Shown here one piece after another: positions 26,404-35,483 of a stretch of 45,625 nt of DNA. Where the stretch lies: NCBI GenBank assembly GCA_007125005.1, contig SLDY01000086.1:1-45625 (forward strand). The letters are read 5' to 3'. The position numbers and the translations under genes are program-made. The DNA comes from Natronohydrobacter sp. (GTDB taxonomy: Bacteria; Pseudomonadota; Alphaproteobacteria; Rhodobacterales; Rhodobacteraceae). Position 1 is the stretch's first letter; every line of letters starts with the position of its first letter. The notes beneath the pieces are model-generated. The model did no database searches. It worked only from the letters and a program-made list of their open reading frames with translations, and was not told where the DNA came from.

Positions 26404-29400
26404 TCAGCCTTGTTCCGGGATCAGGATTTCGCGCTTGCCAACATGGTTTGCAGGGGTCACCAGCCCTTCATCTTCCATCTGCTCGACCAGACGTGCGGCC
26501 TTGTTATAGCCGATGCCCAATTTGCGCTGGATATAGCTGGTCGAGCATTTGCGGTCCTGAATGACGACTTGGACAGCCTGATCATAGAGCGCATCCTCGC
26601 CCGTGCCATTGCCGCCCAAACCCAGAACGGCGTCGATATCGGCTTCGCGATCACTCTCGGGGCCATCGACCACGCCCGATTTGTAATCCGGCGGCCCGAA
26701 GCTCTTGAGATGGTTGACCACCTCTTCGACTTCTTCATCGCTGACAAACGGGCCATGCACGCGCACGATCCGGCTACCGCCGGCCATGTAGAGCATATCG
26801 CCCATGCCCAACAGCTGCTCGGCGCCCTGCTCGCCCAGAATTGTGCGCGAGTCGATCTTCGAGGTTACCTGAAAGGAAATCCGGGTTGGGAAATTCGCCT
26901 TGATCGTGCCGGTGATCACATCAACCGAAGGCCGCTGCGTGGCCATGATCAGATGGATGCCAGAGGCCCGCGCCATCTGCGCCAGCCGCTGGATGCAGGC
27001 TTCGATCTCCTTGCCCGCGACCATCATCAGATCGGCCATCTCATCAACAACCACGACGATGAAGGGCAGAAGCTCGGGAGCAAATTCCTCGGTCTCGAAC
27101 ACCGGATCGCCCGTGTCATCGTCAAACCCGGTCTGGGTCGTACGCTTGAACATCTCGCCGCGCTCCAGTGCTTCGCGCACGCGGCCATTGTAGCCCTCGA
27201 TATTACGCACGCCCATCTTGGACATCTTCCGATAGCGTTCTTCCATCTCGCCAACGACCCATTTCAGTGCAACCACCGCTTTTTTCGGGTCGGTCACGAC
27301 AGGCGAGAGCAGATGCGGGATGCCGTCATAGACGGAAAGCTCCAGCATCTTCGGGTCAATCATGATCATGCGGCATTCCTCAGGCGTAAGCCGGTAAAGA
27401 AGCGACAAGATCATGGTATTGATTGCAACCGATTTGCCCGATCCGGTCGTACCCGCAATCAGCAAATGCGGCATCTTGGCGAGGTTTGCCACAACAGGTT
27501 CGCCATCAATCGCCTTGCCCAGTGCGAGCGGCAGGCGCTTGTTGCTGTCGCCGAAATCCCGCGCCGAGAGGATCTCGCGCAACACGACCTTCTCGCGATG
27601 TGCATTCGGCAATTCTATGCCAATGATGGAACGGCCCGGAACAGTCGAGACCCGTGCCGAGAGCGCGGACATGGAGCGCGCGATATCATCTGCAAGCCCG
27701 ATCACGCGGCTCGCCTTGAGCCCGGGGGCAGGTTCCAGTTCATATTGCGTGACCACAGGGCCGGGACGCACGCTCACGATCTCTCCACGCACACCGTAAT
27801 CATCAAGCACATTTTCCAGCATCCGTGCATTCTCTTCCAGCGCCTCATCGCTGAGCGTAAAACGCTGCACTTCGCCGGGATGCTCTAGAAGCGAAAGCGG
27901 CGGCAGCTCGAAAATCTGGGCCGGGGGCTCGAACTGAAAAGCAGGCTCGGCCTCGGCTTGTGCCTGCCGCGACGGCTGGACCTTGCGTTGCGTCGTATTA
28001 ACCACACGGCGGGTCAAGACATGGCCCGTGCGCGGCGGCTCGGACTGGAAGAGCGGCTCGGCAACCAGAGGAGCGGTATCTTGCGGCGCTGGCGCAGATT
28101 TTGGCGGCGCAGCTATGGCCTGATCTGGCTGGGCCGCCAACATCCAGTCCGGCATCGGCACAGGGGCGATGACAGCGTCACTTACATCGGCATAAAGCTG
28201 AGCACGCGCTGCGGGAGCTGGAGGCGTATTGGGCTGCGGTGGATGCGCCATAGTCTGTGCTGTCTGCGAATGCTGTGCGACACTGTGCATGGCAGATTGA
28301 GCCCGCAGCGGCGGCTCCGATGGAATATGTCGATTGTGATCAAATCTGATAACTGGTTTCACATTCTTGCGGTGGCGTATGACATCCGCAATCCGTGACC
28401 GGATACGCGCCTCCCCTACAGGTTCCGCCCGCATCGCCATCGGCGAGAGACGCGGTTCGACCAGTTCGGGGGGCAAAGGTGATGGGGCAGGCGCAGCGGG
28501 CCCCAATGTGCCCGGACGTGATGAAAGCGCCTTCAGCCGGTTCAGCAAACCCTGCGTTTGCGTTTCCTGTGCCGGGGGGGCATTGGTCTGGCTGGGGTGC
28601 AAATAAGCGCCTTGCGCTTGCATGGGCTCCTGCTCAAAAAGCTCCGGTTCGTGCATCGGAGGCGCAGCGTAGCCTGAGGGCCGGATCACAGGCGGGCTGC
28701 GGCGTGATGCGGATATCGCAGGCTCGGCACGATGGCCTGGGCTGTGCGCTGCGGCGTGGAACGCATCTTGCCCGGCCCACTGCCGCGCAGCAGACGCAGA
28801 ATGCGCGGCTTCTCGCGCCTCAGCGCGTGCAATACGGGCATCGTGCACCTTCTGCGCCATCTTGCCACCAGCGCGCGACATCCCACGCAGGCTACCCTGT
28901 GCCCCTCCGCGCAGGAGCGCGAGAAGGCCTGCATAGCAAAGCACGAAGCCGGCAATGATAAAGCGAGCGAATTGAAGCGCCTCGTAGCGGTCCATGCCAA
29001 GGGCGTAAGCCCAGACTAGTAGGGTCACGATCAGCATCACGACACCCATGAGGCTGACGCCTGCGGCGGCACTCATTGGCAAGACATTCACGATTGCGGC
29101 GAGCACTGTATCACCGAACACACCGCCCATGCCATATAGCGCGTCCCATCTTTCGGTCGGCAAGAGCGTGGCGCACCAGATCGATGTGAGTGCAAGCACG
29201 ATGGGCAGGAACACGCTGCGCGAAAGTGCAAGTTGATGGCCTCGCGATGCAAGCAGGCGCAGCCCCCAAGCAAGACAGAACACCACCAGTCCCCAGGATG
29301 CCATGCCGATAATAACAATCAGTGGCGATGCAATTGCTGCACCGACCCGGCCAAGGGAGTTCTCGACAGGGGCATTTGACGAGCTCATCCAGCTTGGATC

Positions 29401-29550
29401 ATTGGGAGAGTATGACCCCAGCATCACGGCACACACGATCCCCAGAAGGATCAGCCCGAGCCCAATCAGTTCGCGCCCGCGGCGCTCCAGAAGGGCCTGG
29501 AGATTGCTGTCCAGAAGTGGATCACGCGAGCGGGAATTGTAAGATGCCAT
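26404..29550 (-). CDS. ftsK: DNA translocase FtsK
   Basis: A 1,048-residue protein with N-terminal transmembrane helices (from [20 protein letters not shown] to [16 protein letters not shown], residues about 28-215), a long Pro/Ala/Gln-rich linker, and a RecA-like motor. Walker A GTTGSGKS is near residue 700 and Walker B-type [14 protein letters not shown] about 145 residues later. A C-terminal winged-helix gamma domain ([20 protein letters not shown]) would read polar DNA sequences. FtsK couples division to chromosome segregation at the septum. It starts 14 bases after the aminotransferase stop, a neighbourhood common in Rhodobacterales. Confidence 0.95.
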   Translation of the reverse strand: MASYNSRSRDPLLDSNLQALLERRGRELIGLGLILLGIVCAVMLGSYSPNDPSWMSSSNAPVENSLGRVGAAIASPLIVIIGMASWGLVVFCLAWGLRLLASRGHQLALSRSVFLPIVLALTSIWCATLLPTERWDALYGMGGVFGDTVLAAIVNVLPMSAAAGVSLMGVVMLIVTLLVWAYALGMDRYEALQFARFIIAGFVLCYAGLLALLRGGAQGSLRGMSRAGGKMAQKVHDARIARAEAREAAHSASAARQWAGQDAFHAAAHSPGHRAEPAISASRRSPPVIRPSGYAAPPMHEPELFEQEPMQAQGAYLHPSQTNAPPAQETQTQGLLNRLKALSSRPGTLGPAAPAPSPLPPELVEPRLSPMAMRAEPVGEARIRSRIADVIRHRKNVKPVIRFDHNRHIPSEPPLRAQSAMHSVAQHSQTAQTMAHPPQPNTPPAPAARAQLYADVSDAVIAPVPMPDWMLAAQPDQAIAAPPKSAPAPQDTAPLVAEPLFQSEPPRTGHVLTRRVVNTTQRKVQPSRQAQAEAEPAFQFEPPAQIFELPPLSLLEHPGEVQRFTLSDEALEENARMLENVLDDYGVRGEIVSVRPGPVVTQYELEPAPGLKASRVIGLADDIARSMSALSARVSTVPGRSIIGIELPNAHREKVVLREILSARDFGDSNKRLPLALGKAIDGEPVVANLAKMPHLLIAGTTGSGKSVAINTMILSLLYRLTPEECRMIMIDPKMLELSVYDGIPHLLSPVVTDPKKAVVALKWVVGEMEERYRKMSKMGVRNIEGYNGRVREALERGEMFKRTTQTGFDDDTGDPVFETEEFAPELLPFIVVVVDEMADLMMVAGKEIEACIQRLAQMARASGIHLIMATQRPSVDVITGTIKANFPTRISFQVTSKIDSRTILGEQGAEQLLGMGDMLYMAGGSRIVRVHGPFVSDEEVEEVVNHLKSFGPPDYKSGVVDGPESDREADIDAVLGLGGNGTGEDALYDQAVQVVIQDRKCSTSYIQRKLGIGYNKAARLVEQMEDEGLVTPANHVGKREILIPEQG

Positions 29551-29564
29551 CTCTGAGACCTCGT

Positions 29565-30743
29565 TTACCTGTAAAGCGCGGTTCGCAATCGGCGAAGACC
29601 GTCTTCCAACTCGTCAATCGGAGCGACCATCGCGACCCGAACAAAGCCCTTGCCCGGATTTTCTCCGCTAGCCTCGCGCGACAGATAAGCCCCCGGAAGC
29701 ACGCGCAAACCGTGATCGCGCCAAAGCTGCAGGGTTGCAGTTTCGCCATCTTCCACCGGCAGCCACAGAAAGAAGCCCGCCTCCGGCCCTGCATAGCCGG
29801 GCACGTTGCTAAAAATGCGATCCGCGAGGGCATATTTCTGCTGATAGAGCGCACGCGATCGGTCAACATGCGCCTCGTCATTCCAAGCAGCAGCCGCCAC
29901 ATGCTGCAGCGGTTCGGGCAGCGGTGCCCCGGCATAGGCGCGTAACTGTCGAATACGGCGCATGCTTTCTTGGCCACCCGCCACGAAACCAGAGCGCAGC
30001 CCTGGAAGATTGGAGCGCTTGGAAAGCGAGTGAAAGCTCAGCACACGCTCGGGATCAGTCCCCATCGATTGCGCAACTTCCAAAGCGCCGGGCGGTGGTG
30101 TGGCGCGATACACCTCAGAATAACACTCATCCGCGAAAATCTGGAAATCGTGCTTTTCGGCCAAGGCGATCAGTTCGCGCCAATATGCAGCATTTGCCAC
30201 GGCACCCTGCGGATTGGCGGGTGAGCAGATATAAGCAATCGCAACCCGATCCAGCAAAGCCGAAGGCAGGCGAGCATAATCAGGGAGATGCCCGGTTGCA
30301 GCAGTCGCCGACACATAATGCGGCTCGGCACCAACTGCGAGCGCCGCGACGGCATAAACCTGGTAGAAAGGATTTGGTGTCAGGATAACAGGCTGCCCAC
30401 CCGCTTTTTGCTCAGGGCATAGTGCGAGCGCTGCGTTGAATAGCCCCTCACGCGTGCCATTGAGCACCATGAGTTGCTCATGGGCAAGCGTCACCCCATA
30501 TCGGCGCGAGATCCATGCGACAATAGCATCCAGCAAGGCCGGGATGCCCTCATTGGCAGGATATTTGGCAAAGCTGCCCAGATTTGCATTGAGCACATCC
30601 GCCAGAAAGGGAGGCATTTCATGGCGCGGCTCACCAATGGTCATGACGACTGGCGCAGCACCGGGCTCGTGCTGGTCCAGAAGCGCGCGCAGGCGCGGGA
30701 ATGCGTATTCCGGCAGGTTCGAGAACCGCTCAGGAAATGCCAT
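29565..30743 (-). CDS. Class I/II aminotransferase (succinyldiaminopimelate-type)
   Basis: A 392-residue fold-type I PLP enzyme. Lys242 in [18 protein letters not shown] binds the cofactor, with NGTREG near 95-100, ICSPANPQG near 172-180, FADECYSE near 203-210 and Arg250 for the substrate carboxylate. The sequence style fits the DapC-like aminotransferases of lysine/peptidoglycan precursor synthesis, but specificity is not certain. ATG 30743 ([15 protein letters not shown]) follows GAGGCAG; a longer in-frame region upstream overlaps the amidase gene and has no homology signals. It is followed directly by ftsK. Confidence 0.85.
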   Translation of the reverse strand: MAFPERFSNLPEYAFPRLRALLDQHEPGAAPVVMTIGEPRHEMPPFLADVLNANLGSFAKYPANEGIPALLDAIVAWISRRYGVTLAHEQLMVLNGTREGLFNAALALCPEQKAGGQPVILTPNPFYQVYAVAALAVGAEPHYVSATAATGHLPDYARLPSALLDRVAIAYICSPANPQGAVANAAYWRELIALAEKHDFQIFADECYSEVYRATPPPGALEVAQSMGTDPERVLSFHSLSKRSNLPGLRSGFVAGGQESMRRIRQLRAYAGAPLPEPLQHVAAAAWNDEAHVDRSRALYQQKYALADRIFSNVPGYAGPEAGFFLWLPVEDGETATLQLWRDHGLRVLPGAYLSREASGENPGKGFVRVAMVAPIDELEDGLRRLRTALYR

Positions 30744-30919
30744 GGTCTGCCTCAAATATCCGGGGTCTGACGCCCCTGTTATGCAAGCAGGATAACGCGC
30801 AGGAGCCCCCAGGTCCAGAAAAACGGTGGTGCGCTGATGCATAACCCTGCGAATTTGTGGCATTTTCGCAGATTGGAGCGGTTGCGCACCAGATGTGGCG
30901 TATGAACCTGCCCAATGCC

Positions 30920-32260
30920 TCAATCTGTTGCGAGTGCTGTTTCGGCTGCAACTCCGACACGCAACAGATGATCTTCCGCCATGGGCGCGGCCATCAGGCT
31001 GATCCCGACCGAAGGCACCCCCGTGGGCAGGCTCAGCACACACAGTCCCAGCATATTTCCGATGCGGGTATTGCGCAATGTCAGAAGGTTCTCGGTTGTA
31101 AAATAGGCGTGATCTTGCATCAGCCGCCGAGCATTGGGCGGCAGGTTGGGGGCAGTCGGCAGGATCACTGCATCAAAGCCCGCTGTCTGGGCAAGATAGT
31201 GGGCGCGATGGTCAGAAAGCGACTGCCATGCAGCAACATAATCTATCGCAAGATGATCGCGCCCGGAGCGAAAGCGCTCGAGGATCGGCGGGAAGACAAG
31301 ATCGGGCGCCGTTTCGATCAGATTGCGCCATTGCGCGTAGCATTCGGGCGTGTAGATGATCGGAGAGAGCGCCAGCGCTTCTTCGACCGAAGAGAGCTTT
31401 GACCGACTGATCTTTGCGCCGGCGGCGGCAAGCCGGTCGACAGCCTGCTCGAATCCGCGCGCCGGGACGTCGCGAATATCCTCGAAAGGTGCCCCTTCGA
31501 GCACAAGAAACCGTTTGCCAGAGAGTGTGGAGCCGCGCAGATCGGGCGCTGGGCGGTTTTCCATCGCGGCCAGAACCTGCGCACAGTCCTCGACGCTGCG
31601 CGCAATCGGGCCGACAGTGTCGAATTTCGGTGCCAGCGGCAACACGCCCGCAAGCGGCAAGCGTCCGGCAGTGGTCTTCAGCCCGACCAGATCGTTCCAC
31701 GCTGCCGGAATTCGGACCGAACCGCCCGTATCCGAGCCGATGGCAAGCGCTGCGAGCCCAAACGCGACCGAGGCTGCGGCACCCGAGGATGATCCACCCG
31801 GCACGGCCTCCGGGTCATTGATGCAGGGCGGGGTCGCAGTCACAGGGTTCAGTCCAAGCCCGGAATAGGCGAATTCAGTCTGATGGGTCTTGCCAAGACA
31901 GATTGCACCCGCACGCGTCAACCGTTGAAGCACCTCCGCATCCCGCTCGGGCACGCGCCCGCGCAAGAGCGCGGTGCCACCTTCAGTAGCAACGCCTGCG
32001 CTGTCGAAAAGGTCTTTCCATGACAACGGCACACCATCAAGCAGGCCACGCCGCAGCCCCGCCTGCGCCCGCCCCCGCGCTGCCATCGCCTCGTCGAGCG
32101 CGCGCGCGCGGGTGAGCCGGGCATAGATGCGCTCGCCATCAGGGTGGGCGCTGATCGCGGCGAGATAGGCTTCGACCAATTCGACCGGGCAGATTTCGCC
32201 CGCAGCAATGGAGCGACCCAGAGCACTGGCGGACATTGTCATTACAGGAGCCGAAATCAT
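30920..32260 (-). CDS. Amidase signature family hydrolase
   Basis: A 446-residue amidase. The Ser-cisSer-Lys triad is visible: Lys82 (SWKDLFD), the serine cluster GGSSSG at 155-160 and the nucleophile Ser181 (SDTGGSVRIPAAW). The family hydrolyses amides in the cytoplasm, and includes GatA, but no gatB or gatC is adjacent and the C-terminal part does not suggest the tRNA-dependent enzyme, so a free-standing amidase is preferred. The start at 32260 has AAGGCAAGATC; Met7 or Met9 are alternatives. About 175 bp separate it from the aminotransferase gene downstream. Confidence 0.88.
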   Translation of the reverse strand: MISAPVMTMSASALGRSIAAGEICPVELVEAYLAAISAHPDGERIYARLTRARALDEAMAARGRAQAGLRRGLLDGVPLSWKDLFDSAGVATEGGTALLRGRVPERDAEVLQRLTRAGAICLGKTHQTEFAYSGLGLNPVTATPPCINDPEAVPGGSSSGAAASVAFGLAALAIGSDTGGSVRIPAAWNDLVGLKTTAGRLPLAGVLPLAPKFDTVGPIARSVEDCAQVLAAMENRPAPDLRGSTLSGKRFLVLEGAPFEDIRDVPARGFEQAVDRLAAAGAKISRSKLSSVEEALALSPIIYTPECYAQWRNLIETAPDLVFPPILERFRSGRDHLAIDYVAAWQSLSDHRAHYLAQTAGFDAVILPTAPNLPPNARRLMQDHAYFTTENLLTLRNTRIGNMLGLCVLSLPTGVPSVGISLMAAPMAEDHLLRVGVAAETALATD

Positions 32261-32289
32261 GATCTTGCCTTGCGCTTACCCGGAAAGGG

Positions 32290-32342
32290 CGGGGGGCTCT
32301 CTGCCCCCCGCACCCCCCGAGGATATTTGTGCAAGGATGAAA
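32290..32342. repeat. Rhodobacterales-type intergenic repeat, copy 2, with hairpin
   Basis: CGGGGGGC (32290-32297) pairs with GCCCCCCG (32303-32310), then a tail GAGGATATTTGTGCAAGG plus ATGAAA ends at 32342. The layout matches the element at 21221-21254: GC-rich segment, TATTT, CAAG, ATGAAA. It lies between divergent amidase and UbiH-type genes. Confidence 0.6.
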
Positions 32343-32409
32343 TGGAAAGAGTTTTGCGTGCTGCTTTTGACGCATGGACTTTCGCAACGACGCTGGCATA
32401 GTCCGACCC

Positions 32410-33636
32410 ATGAAGACTGACGCAGATATCCTGATTATCGGCGGGGGGCTGAATGGTCCTTCACTCGCTCTGGCGCTGGCACAAGCCGGTTTGCATGTCA
32501 TCGTCGTCGACGCCACCCCGCGAGAGATACGGGAGATGCCTGAATTCGATGGGCGCTCCTATGCTCTAGCGCTGGCCTCCACACGGGTGCTTGAGGGAAT
32601 CGGGGTTTGGCGCGAGCTCGCCAGTCAGGCGCAGCCAATCCTGCAGATCAAAGCCAGTGATGGGCGCGCGGGGGAAGGCTCTGCACCGTTTTTCCTGCAT
32701 TTCGACCACGCCGAACTGGAAGAAGGGCCCATGGGTCATATGCTTGAGGACCGCTTTTTGCGTGCGGCTCTTCTTGCAGCGATGGATGCCGAGGATCGGA
32801 TCAGACAGGTTTCGGGCGTGGCGGCGATAGCGCAAGAAATCTCCGGGACAGGTGTGTCAGTCCATCTTGAGAATGGCGAGACGGTAACGGCACGTTTGCT
32901 GGTTGGGTGCGATGGACGTGACAGCCCGACAGCGGCGCGCGCTGGTATCCGCCGCACAGGATGGGACTATGGCCAAACAGCGCTTGTCTGCGCTGTGGAG
33001 CACGCGCGGGCGCATGAGGGCTGTGCATATCAGTTCTTCATGCCGGCCGGCCCGCTTGCGATTCTGCCATTGCCCGGCAATCGCAGTTCAATTGTCTGGA
33101 GCGAGGCAACCGAGACAGCCGCCACCATTCATGCATTGGATGAAAGCGGCTATCTCGAGGCACTTTGCCCGCGCTTTGGTTATTTTCTGGGTAAGATCAG
33201 CCTTGCCGGAAAGCGCTATGCCTATCCACTGAAACTTACCATCGCCAATAGTTTTATCGCACCTCGCCTGGCGTTGGTGGGTGATGCAGCGCATGGGTTG
33301 CATCCGATTGCAGGACAGGGCTTCAATTTCGGGCTGCGCGATGTCGCGGCACTCGCCGAGGTGCTGGTGCTCGCTGCAAGGCGTGGCGAAGATATTGCTA
33401 GTCCGTTGGTTCTGGAACGCTACCAGCAATGGCGGCGTTTCGATACCATGATGATGGCAGTTGGCACCGACAGCGTGAACCGACTTTTCTCCAATGACAA
33501 CGCCTTGTTGCGGGGCGTGCGGGTTCTTGGGATGGGAGCAATCAGTGCTATCCCAACGCTGCGGCAGCGTTTTATGCGCGAGGCAGCGGGGCTGACGGGG
33601 GATCTGCCGCGGCTGATGCGGGGGCTGCCCATCTGA
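32410..33636 (+). CDS. UbiH/COQ6-type FAD-dependent hydroxylase
   Basis: A 408-residue flavoprotein of the UbiH/UbiF/VisC/COQ6 family, which hydroxylates the ubiquinone ring precursor at the membrane. The FAD motif ILIIGGGLNGPSLALALA spans 8-25, the second motif is VGCDGRDSPTAARAG, and the third is LVGDAAHGLHPIAGQGFNFG. The start at 32410 (MKTDADILII) is favoured by family starts; the ribosome site is weak, and ATG 32374 is a possible longer start. Which ring position is hydroxylated cannot be told. It converges with rnd, nine bases between stops. Confidence 0.88.
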   Translation: MKTDADILIIGGGLNGPSLALALAQAGLHVIVVDATPREIREMPEFDGRSYALALASTRVLEGIGVWRELASQAQPILQIKASDGRAGEGSAPFFLHFDHAELEEGPMGHMLEDRFLRAALLAAMDAEDRIRQVSGVAAIAQEISGTGVSVHLENGETVTARLLVGCDGRDSPTAARAGIRRTGWDYGQTALVCAVEHARAHEGCAYQFFMPAGPLAILPLPGNRSSIVWSEATETAATIHALDESGYLEALCPRFGYFLGKISLAGKRYAYPLKLTIANSFIAPRLALVGDAAHGLHPIAGQGFNFGLRDVAALAEVLVLAARRGEDIASPLVLERYQQWRRFDTMMMAVGTDSVNRLFSNDNALLRGVRVLGMGAISAIPTLRQRFMREAAGLTGDLPRLMRGLPI

Positions 33637-33645
33637 GATCAGGGC

Positions 33646-34821
33646 CTAATCGGGAAGAGCGACGACTTCCACGCGCTCGCCCTTAACGGCAAGAGCGACC
33701 CTTCCCTCGCATAACCGCAAAGCGTCTTCGCCAAACACCTTGGCGCGCCAGCCTGCAAGCGCGGCGACATCACGCCGGCCGGCCGCGAGCGCATCAAGAT
33801 CGGCGCTTGGCGCGATGAGACGCGCAGCGACACCCGTTATGTCGGATTTCGCCTTGAGCAGCACACGCAACAGATCAGCAAGCGCCGGATTGACCTGCAG
33901 GCTTTCATCACGATCGTTTTCCGGTTGCGGCAAATCTTTCGGTAGGCAAGCCAAGGCACGGGCAACGGCATCAAGAATGCCTTGAGCAATGTCACCCCGC
34001 CGGGCTTCGCGCAGCAATAGCCTTGTACGGCCAAGATCATCCTGTGTTACAGGCTTCAGCGAGGCGAGTTCGAGAAGGGCATCATCCTTGAAAACACGCG
34101 ACCGGGGAATGTTTCTGGATTGGGCGTATTCCTCGCGGAAGGCAGCCAATTCACGCACCAGCGCCAGAAACCGGCTTGAATTGTTGCGTGTCTTTACGCG
34201 TTTCCAGGCCTCATGCGGGCGGGTGATATAGGTTTCGGGATCATCCAGTGTAGAGAGTTCTTCTGCAACCCAGCCCGCGCGCCCCGTCTCGCGCAGGCGC
34301 TTGGCGAGGGTTTCATAGACGATTCGCAAATGGGTAACATCTGCCAGCGCATATCCAAGCTGAGAATCAGTTAGAGGCCTGCGCGACCAATCGGTAAAGC
34401 GTGAGCTTTTATCGATATTCCCTTTCGCAAGCTTGCGCACCAATGTCTCATAGCCGACCTGATCGCCAAAACCGCAGACCATGGCAGCGATCTGTGTGTC
34501 AAAGAGCGGGGTCGGCAACACACCGCCTTCAATATAGAATATCTCCAGGTCCTGGCGCGCAGCATGAAGCACCTTTACTGTGCTCTGATCCCGCAACAGA
34601 TCGTAGAATGGTGCCAATGACAGATCTTCCGACAAGGGATCAACCAGCACCGCCGGGCCAGTTTCCGGCCCGTCCGGGCCGGGTAGCGCCATCTGCAGCA
34701 AGCAGAGCTTGGCGTAATAGCTACGCTCTCGCAAAAATTCTGTATCAACAGTAACATAGGGCGCATCATGGGCCAGAGCGCAGAACGCCGCAAGCTCGTC
34801 CGTTGTCGAAATAAGCTTCAT
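33646..34821 (-). CDS. rnd: Ribonuclease D
   Basis: A 391-residue 3'-5' exoribonuclease that trims tRNA and other structured RNAs. The DEDDy set is complete: Asp26/Glu28 (VTVDTEFLRERSYY), Asp91 (HAARQDLEIFY), and Tyr157/Asp161 (LGYALADVTHL). An HRDC-type domain follows from about residue 210 (LALVRELAAFREEYAQ). ATG 34821 gives the standard start MKLISTTDELAAF; the longer frame upstream overlaps the tRNA leader region. The gene diverges from the tRNA-Pro gene next door, whose product is a plausible type of substrate. Confidence 0.93.
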   Translation of the reverse strand: MKLISTTDELAAFCALAHDAPYVTVDTEFLRERSYYAKLCLLQMALPGPDGPETGPAVLVDPLSEDLSLAPFYDLLRDQSTVKVLHAARQDLEIFYIEGGVLPTPLFDTQIAAMVCGFGDQVGYETLVRKLAKGNIDKSSRFTDWSRRPLTDSQLGYALADVTHLRIVYETLAKRLRETGRAGWVAEELSTLDDPETYITRPHEAWKRVKTRNNSSRFLALVRELAAFREEYAQSRNIPRSRVFKDDALLELASLKPVTQDDLGRTRLLLREARRGDIAQGILDAVARALACLPKDLPQPENDRDESLQVNPALADLLRVLLKAKSDITGVAARLIAPSADLDALAAGRRDVAALAGWRAKVFGEDALRLCEGRVALAVKGERVEVVALPD

Positions 34822-34918
34822 GCTGTGGTGCCTGATCCTGCTTTCCTGATGCTGTTCAATAGGCAAAATACACCTCGTTGGAAAGCCCTGAGAGGTAGTA
34901 CAACCCTTCCCTGACCCC

Positions 34919-34947
34919 TTGCCAAGGGGCTTGTCCAAGTCTATAGC
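34919..34947 (+). promoter_or_regulatory. tRNA-Pro promoter
   Basis: TTGCCA (34919-34924) and TATAGC (34942-34947) are separated by exactly 17 bp and end 11 bp before the tRNA 5' end, the expected layout of a sigma-70-type tRNA promoter. The -35 hexamer overlaps a short hairpin at 34915-34929 (CCCCTT GCC AAGGGG). Confidence 0.65.
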
Positions 34948-34958
34948 CGCGTCATGGA

Positions 34959-35035
34959 CGGAGTGTAGCTCAGCCTGGTAGAGCACTGTCTTCGGGAGGC
35001 AGGGGCCGGAGGTTCGAATCCTCTCACTCCGACCA
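34959..35035 (+). tRNA. tRNA-Pro, anticodon CGG
   Basis: The 77-nt sequence folds as a full cloverleaf: acceptor CGGAGTG/CACTCCG, D stem GCTC/GAGC, anticodon stem CTGTC/GGCAG with loop TTCGGGA (anticodon CGG at 34993-34995), T stem GGAGG/CCTCT with loop TTCGAAT, and an encoded CCA at 35033-35035. It decodes CCG. The outermost T-stem pair (G49-T65) is a wobble, whereas the copy of the 3' end at 38925-38971 has C there and would pair perfectly. The gene is the attachment site of the element that follows. Confidence 0.96.
34989..35035 (+). repeat. Left attachment repeat inside tRNA-Pro
   Basis: The last 47 bases of the tRNA gene recur at 38925-38971 with two mismatches (34994 and 35024). The uninterrupted core, 34995-35023, is 29 bp long. 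Element insertion at a tRNA 3' end normally leaves such a direct repeat; here the left copy remains part of a complete tRNA gene. Confidence 0.88.
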
Positions 35036-35076
35036 AGTTTTATTACTTCCTAGGCATCCAGAAGATAGCGCGCTTT

Positions 35077-35089
35077 GGTTCAGTGAACC
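35077..35089. repeat. 13-bp palindrome near left end of the element
   Basis: GGTTCAGTGAACC is symmetric around its central base and lies 42 bp inside the left end, within CTTTGGTTCAGTGAACCT. A near copy (GGTTCACTGAGCC, also after CTTT) lies at 38817-38829 near the right end. The pair could be recombinase or accessory-protein binding sites. Confidence 0.45.
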
Positions 35090-35106
35090 TAATTGGGTTC
35101 GCCGCG

Positions 35107-35483
35107 CTAGCAAGCGAAGTCGAACTCGAGCGCTGTTGCGGCCTTTTGCAGGTGCTCAGGGCAATACCTCGCATATGTGTTGCTGGTGATCCTGGTGTCC
35201 GAATGTCCGAGATACTGCGCAATTTCGTCCATGCTGACCCCTGCTTCGGCCATATGAACCGCGGCTGTGTGTCGAGGCGCTCTGATGCGCTCTCCATGTG
35301 GCCGAGGGCCTCGGCAGCAAGCTTGGACCAAATGGCCAATTGGCCGCAAGAGCACCCAGGAGGCCGACAAAGACCAACCTGGTCGACCCGATGCGCCGGC
35401 TGTTTGATAGGATGCTCCCTGCCTCGGATTTCGACACGCGCCTCAAAACCCTTCGGCGTATCCTGGACGCCTATCTGCGCCAT
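35107..35483 (-). pseudogene. Tyrosine-type integrase remnant (frameshifted, N-terminus missing)
   Basis: The 3' part encodes PRHTAAVHMAEAGVSMDEIA and then QYLGHSDTRITSNTYARY, which carry the box II RHT, the LGH and the catalytic Tyr region of a phage-type tyrosine recombinase, ending at 35107. Upstream, a different frame from about 35483 to 35285 reads GFEARVEIRGREHPIKQP and LAIWSKLAAEALGHMESAS, which continues into the first only across a frame change near 35280-35285. The N-terminal half with the first catalytic Arg is not found. The gene is therefore broken. It sits at the tRNA end of the element, as integrase genes usually do. Confidence 0.75.

Noticed and set aside
26392-27888. A 498-codon plus-strand open frame
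   Set aside because: It lies antisense to the conserved motor domain of ftsK and has a His/Arg-rich, non-family sequence.
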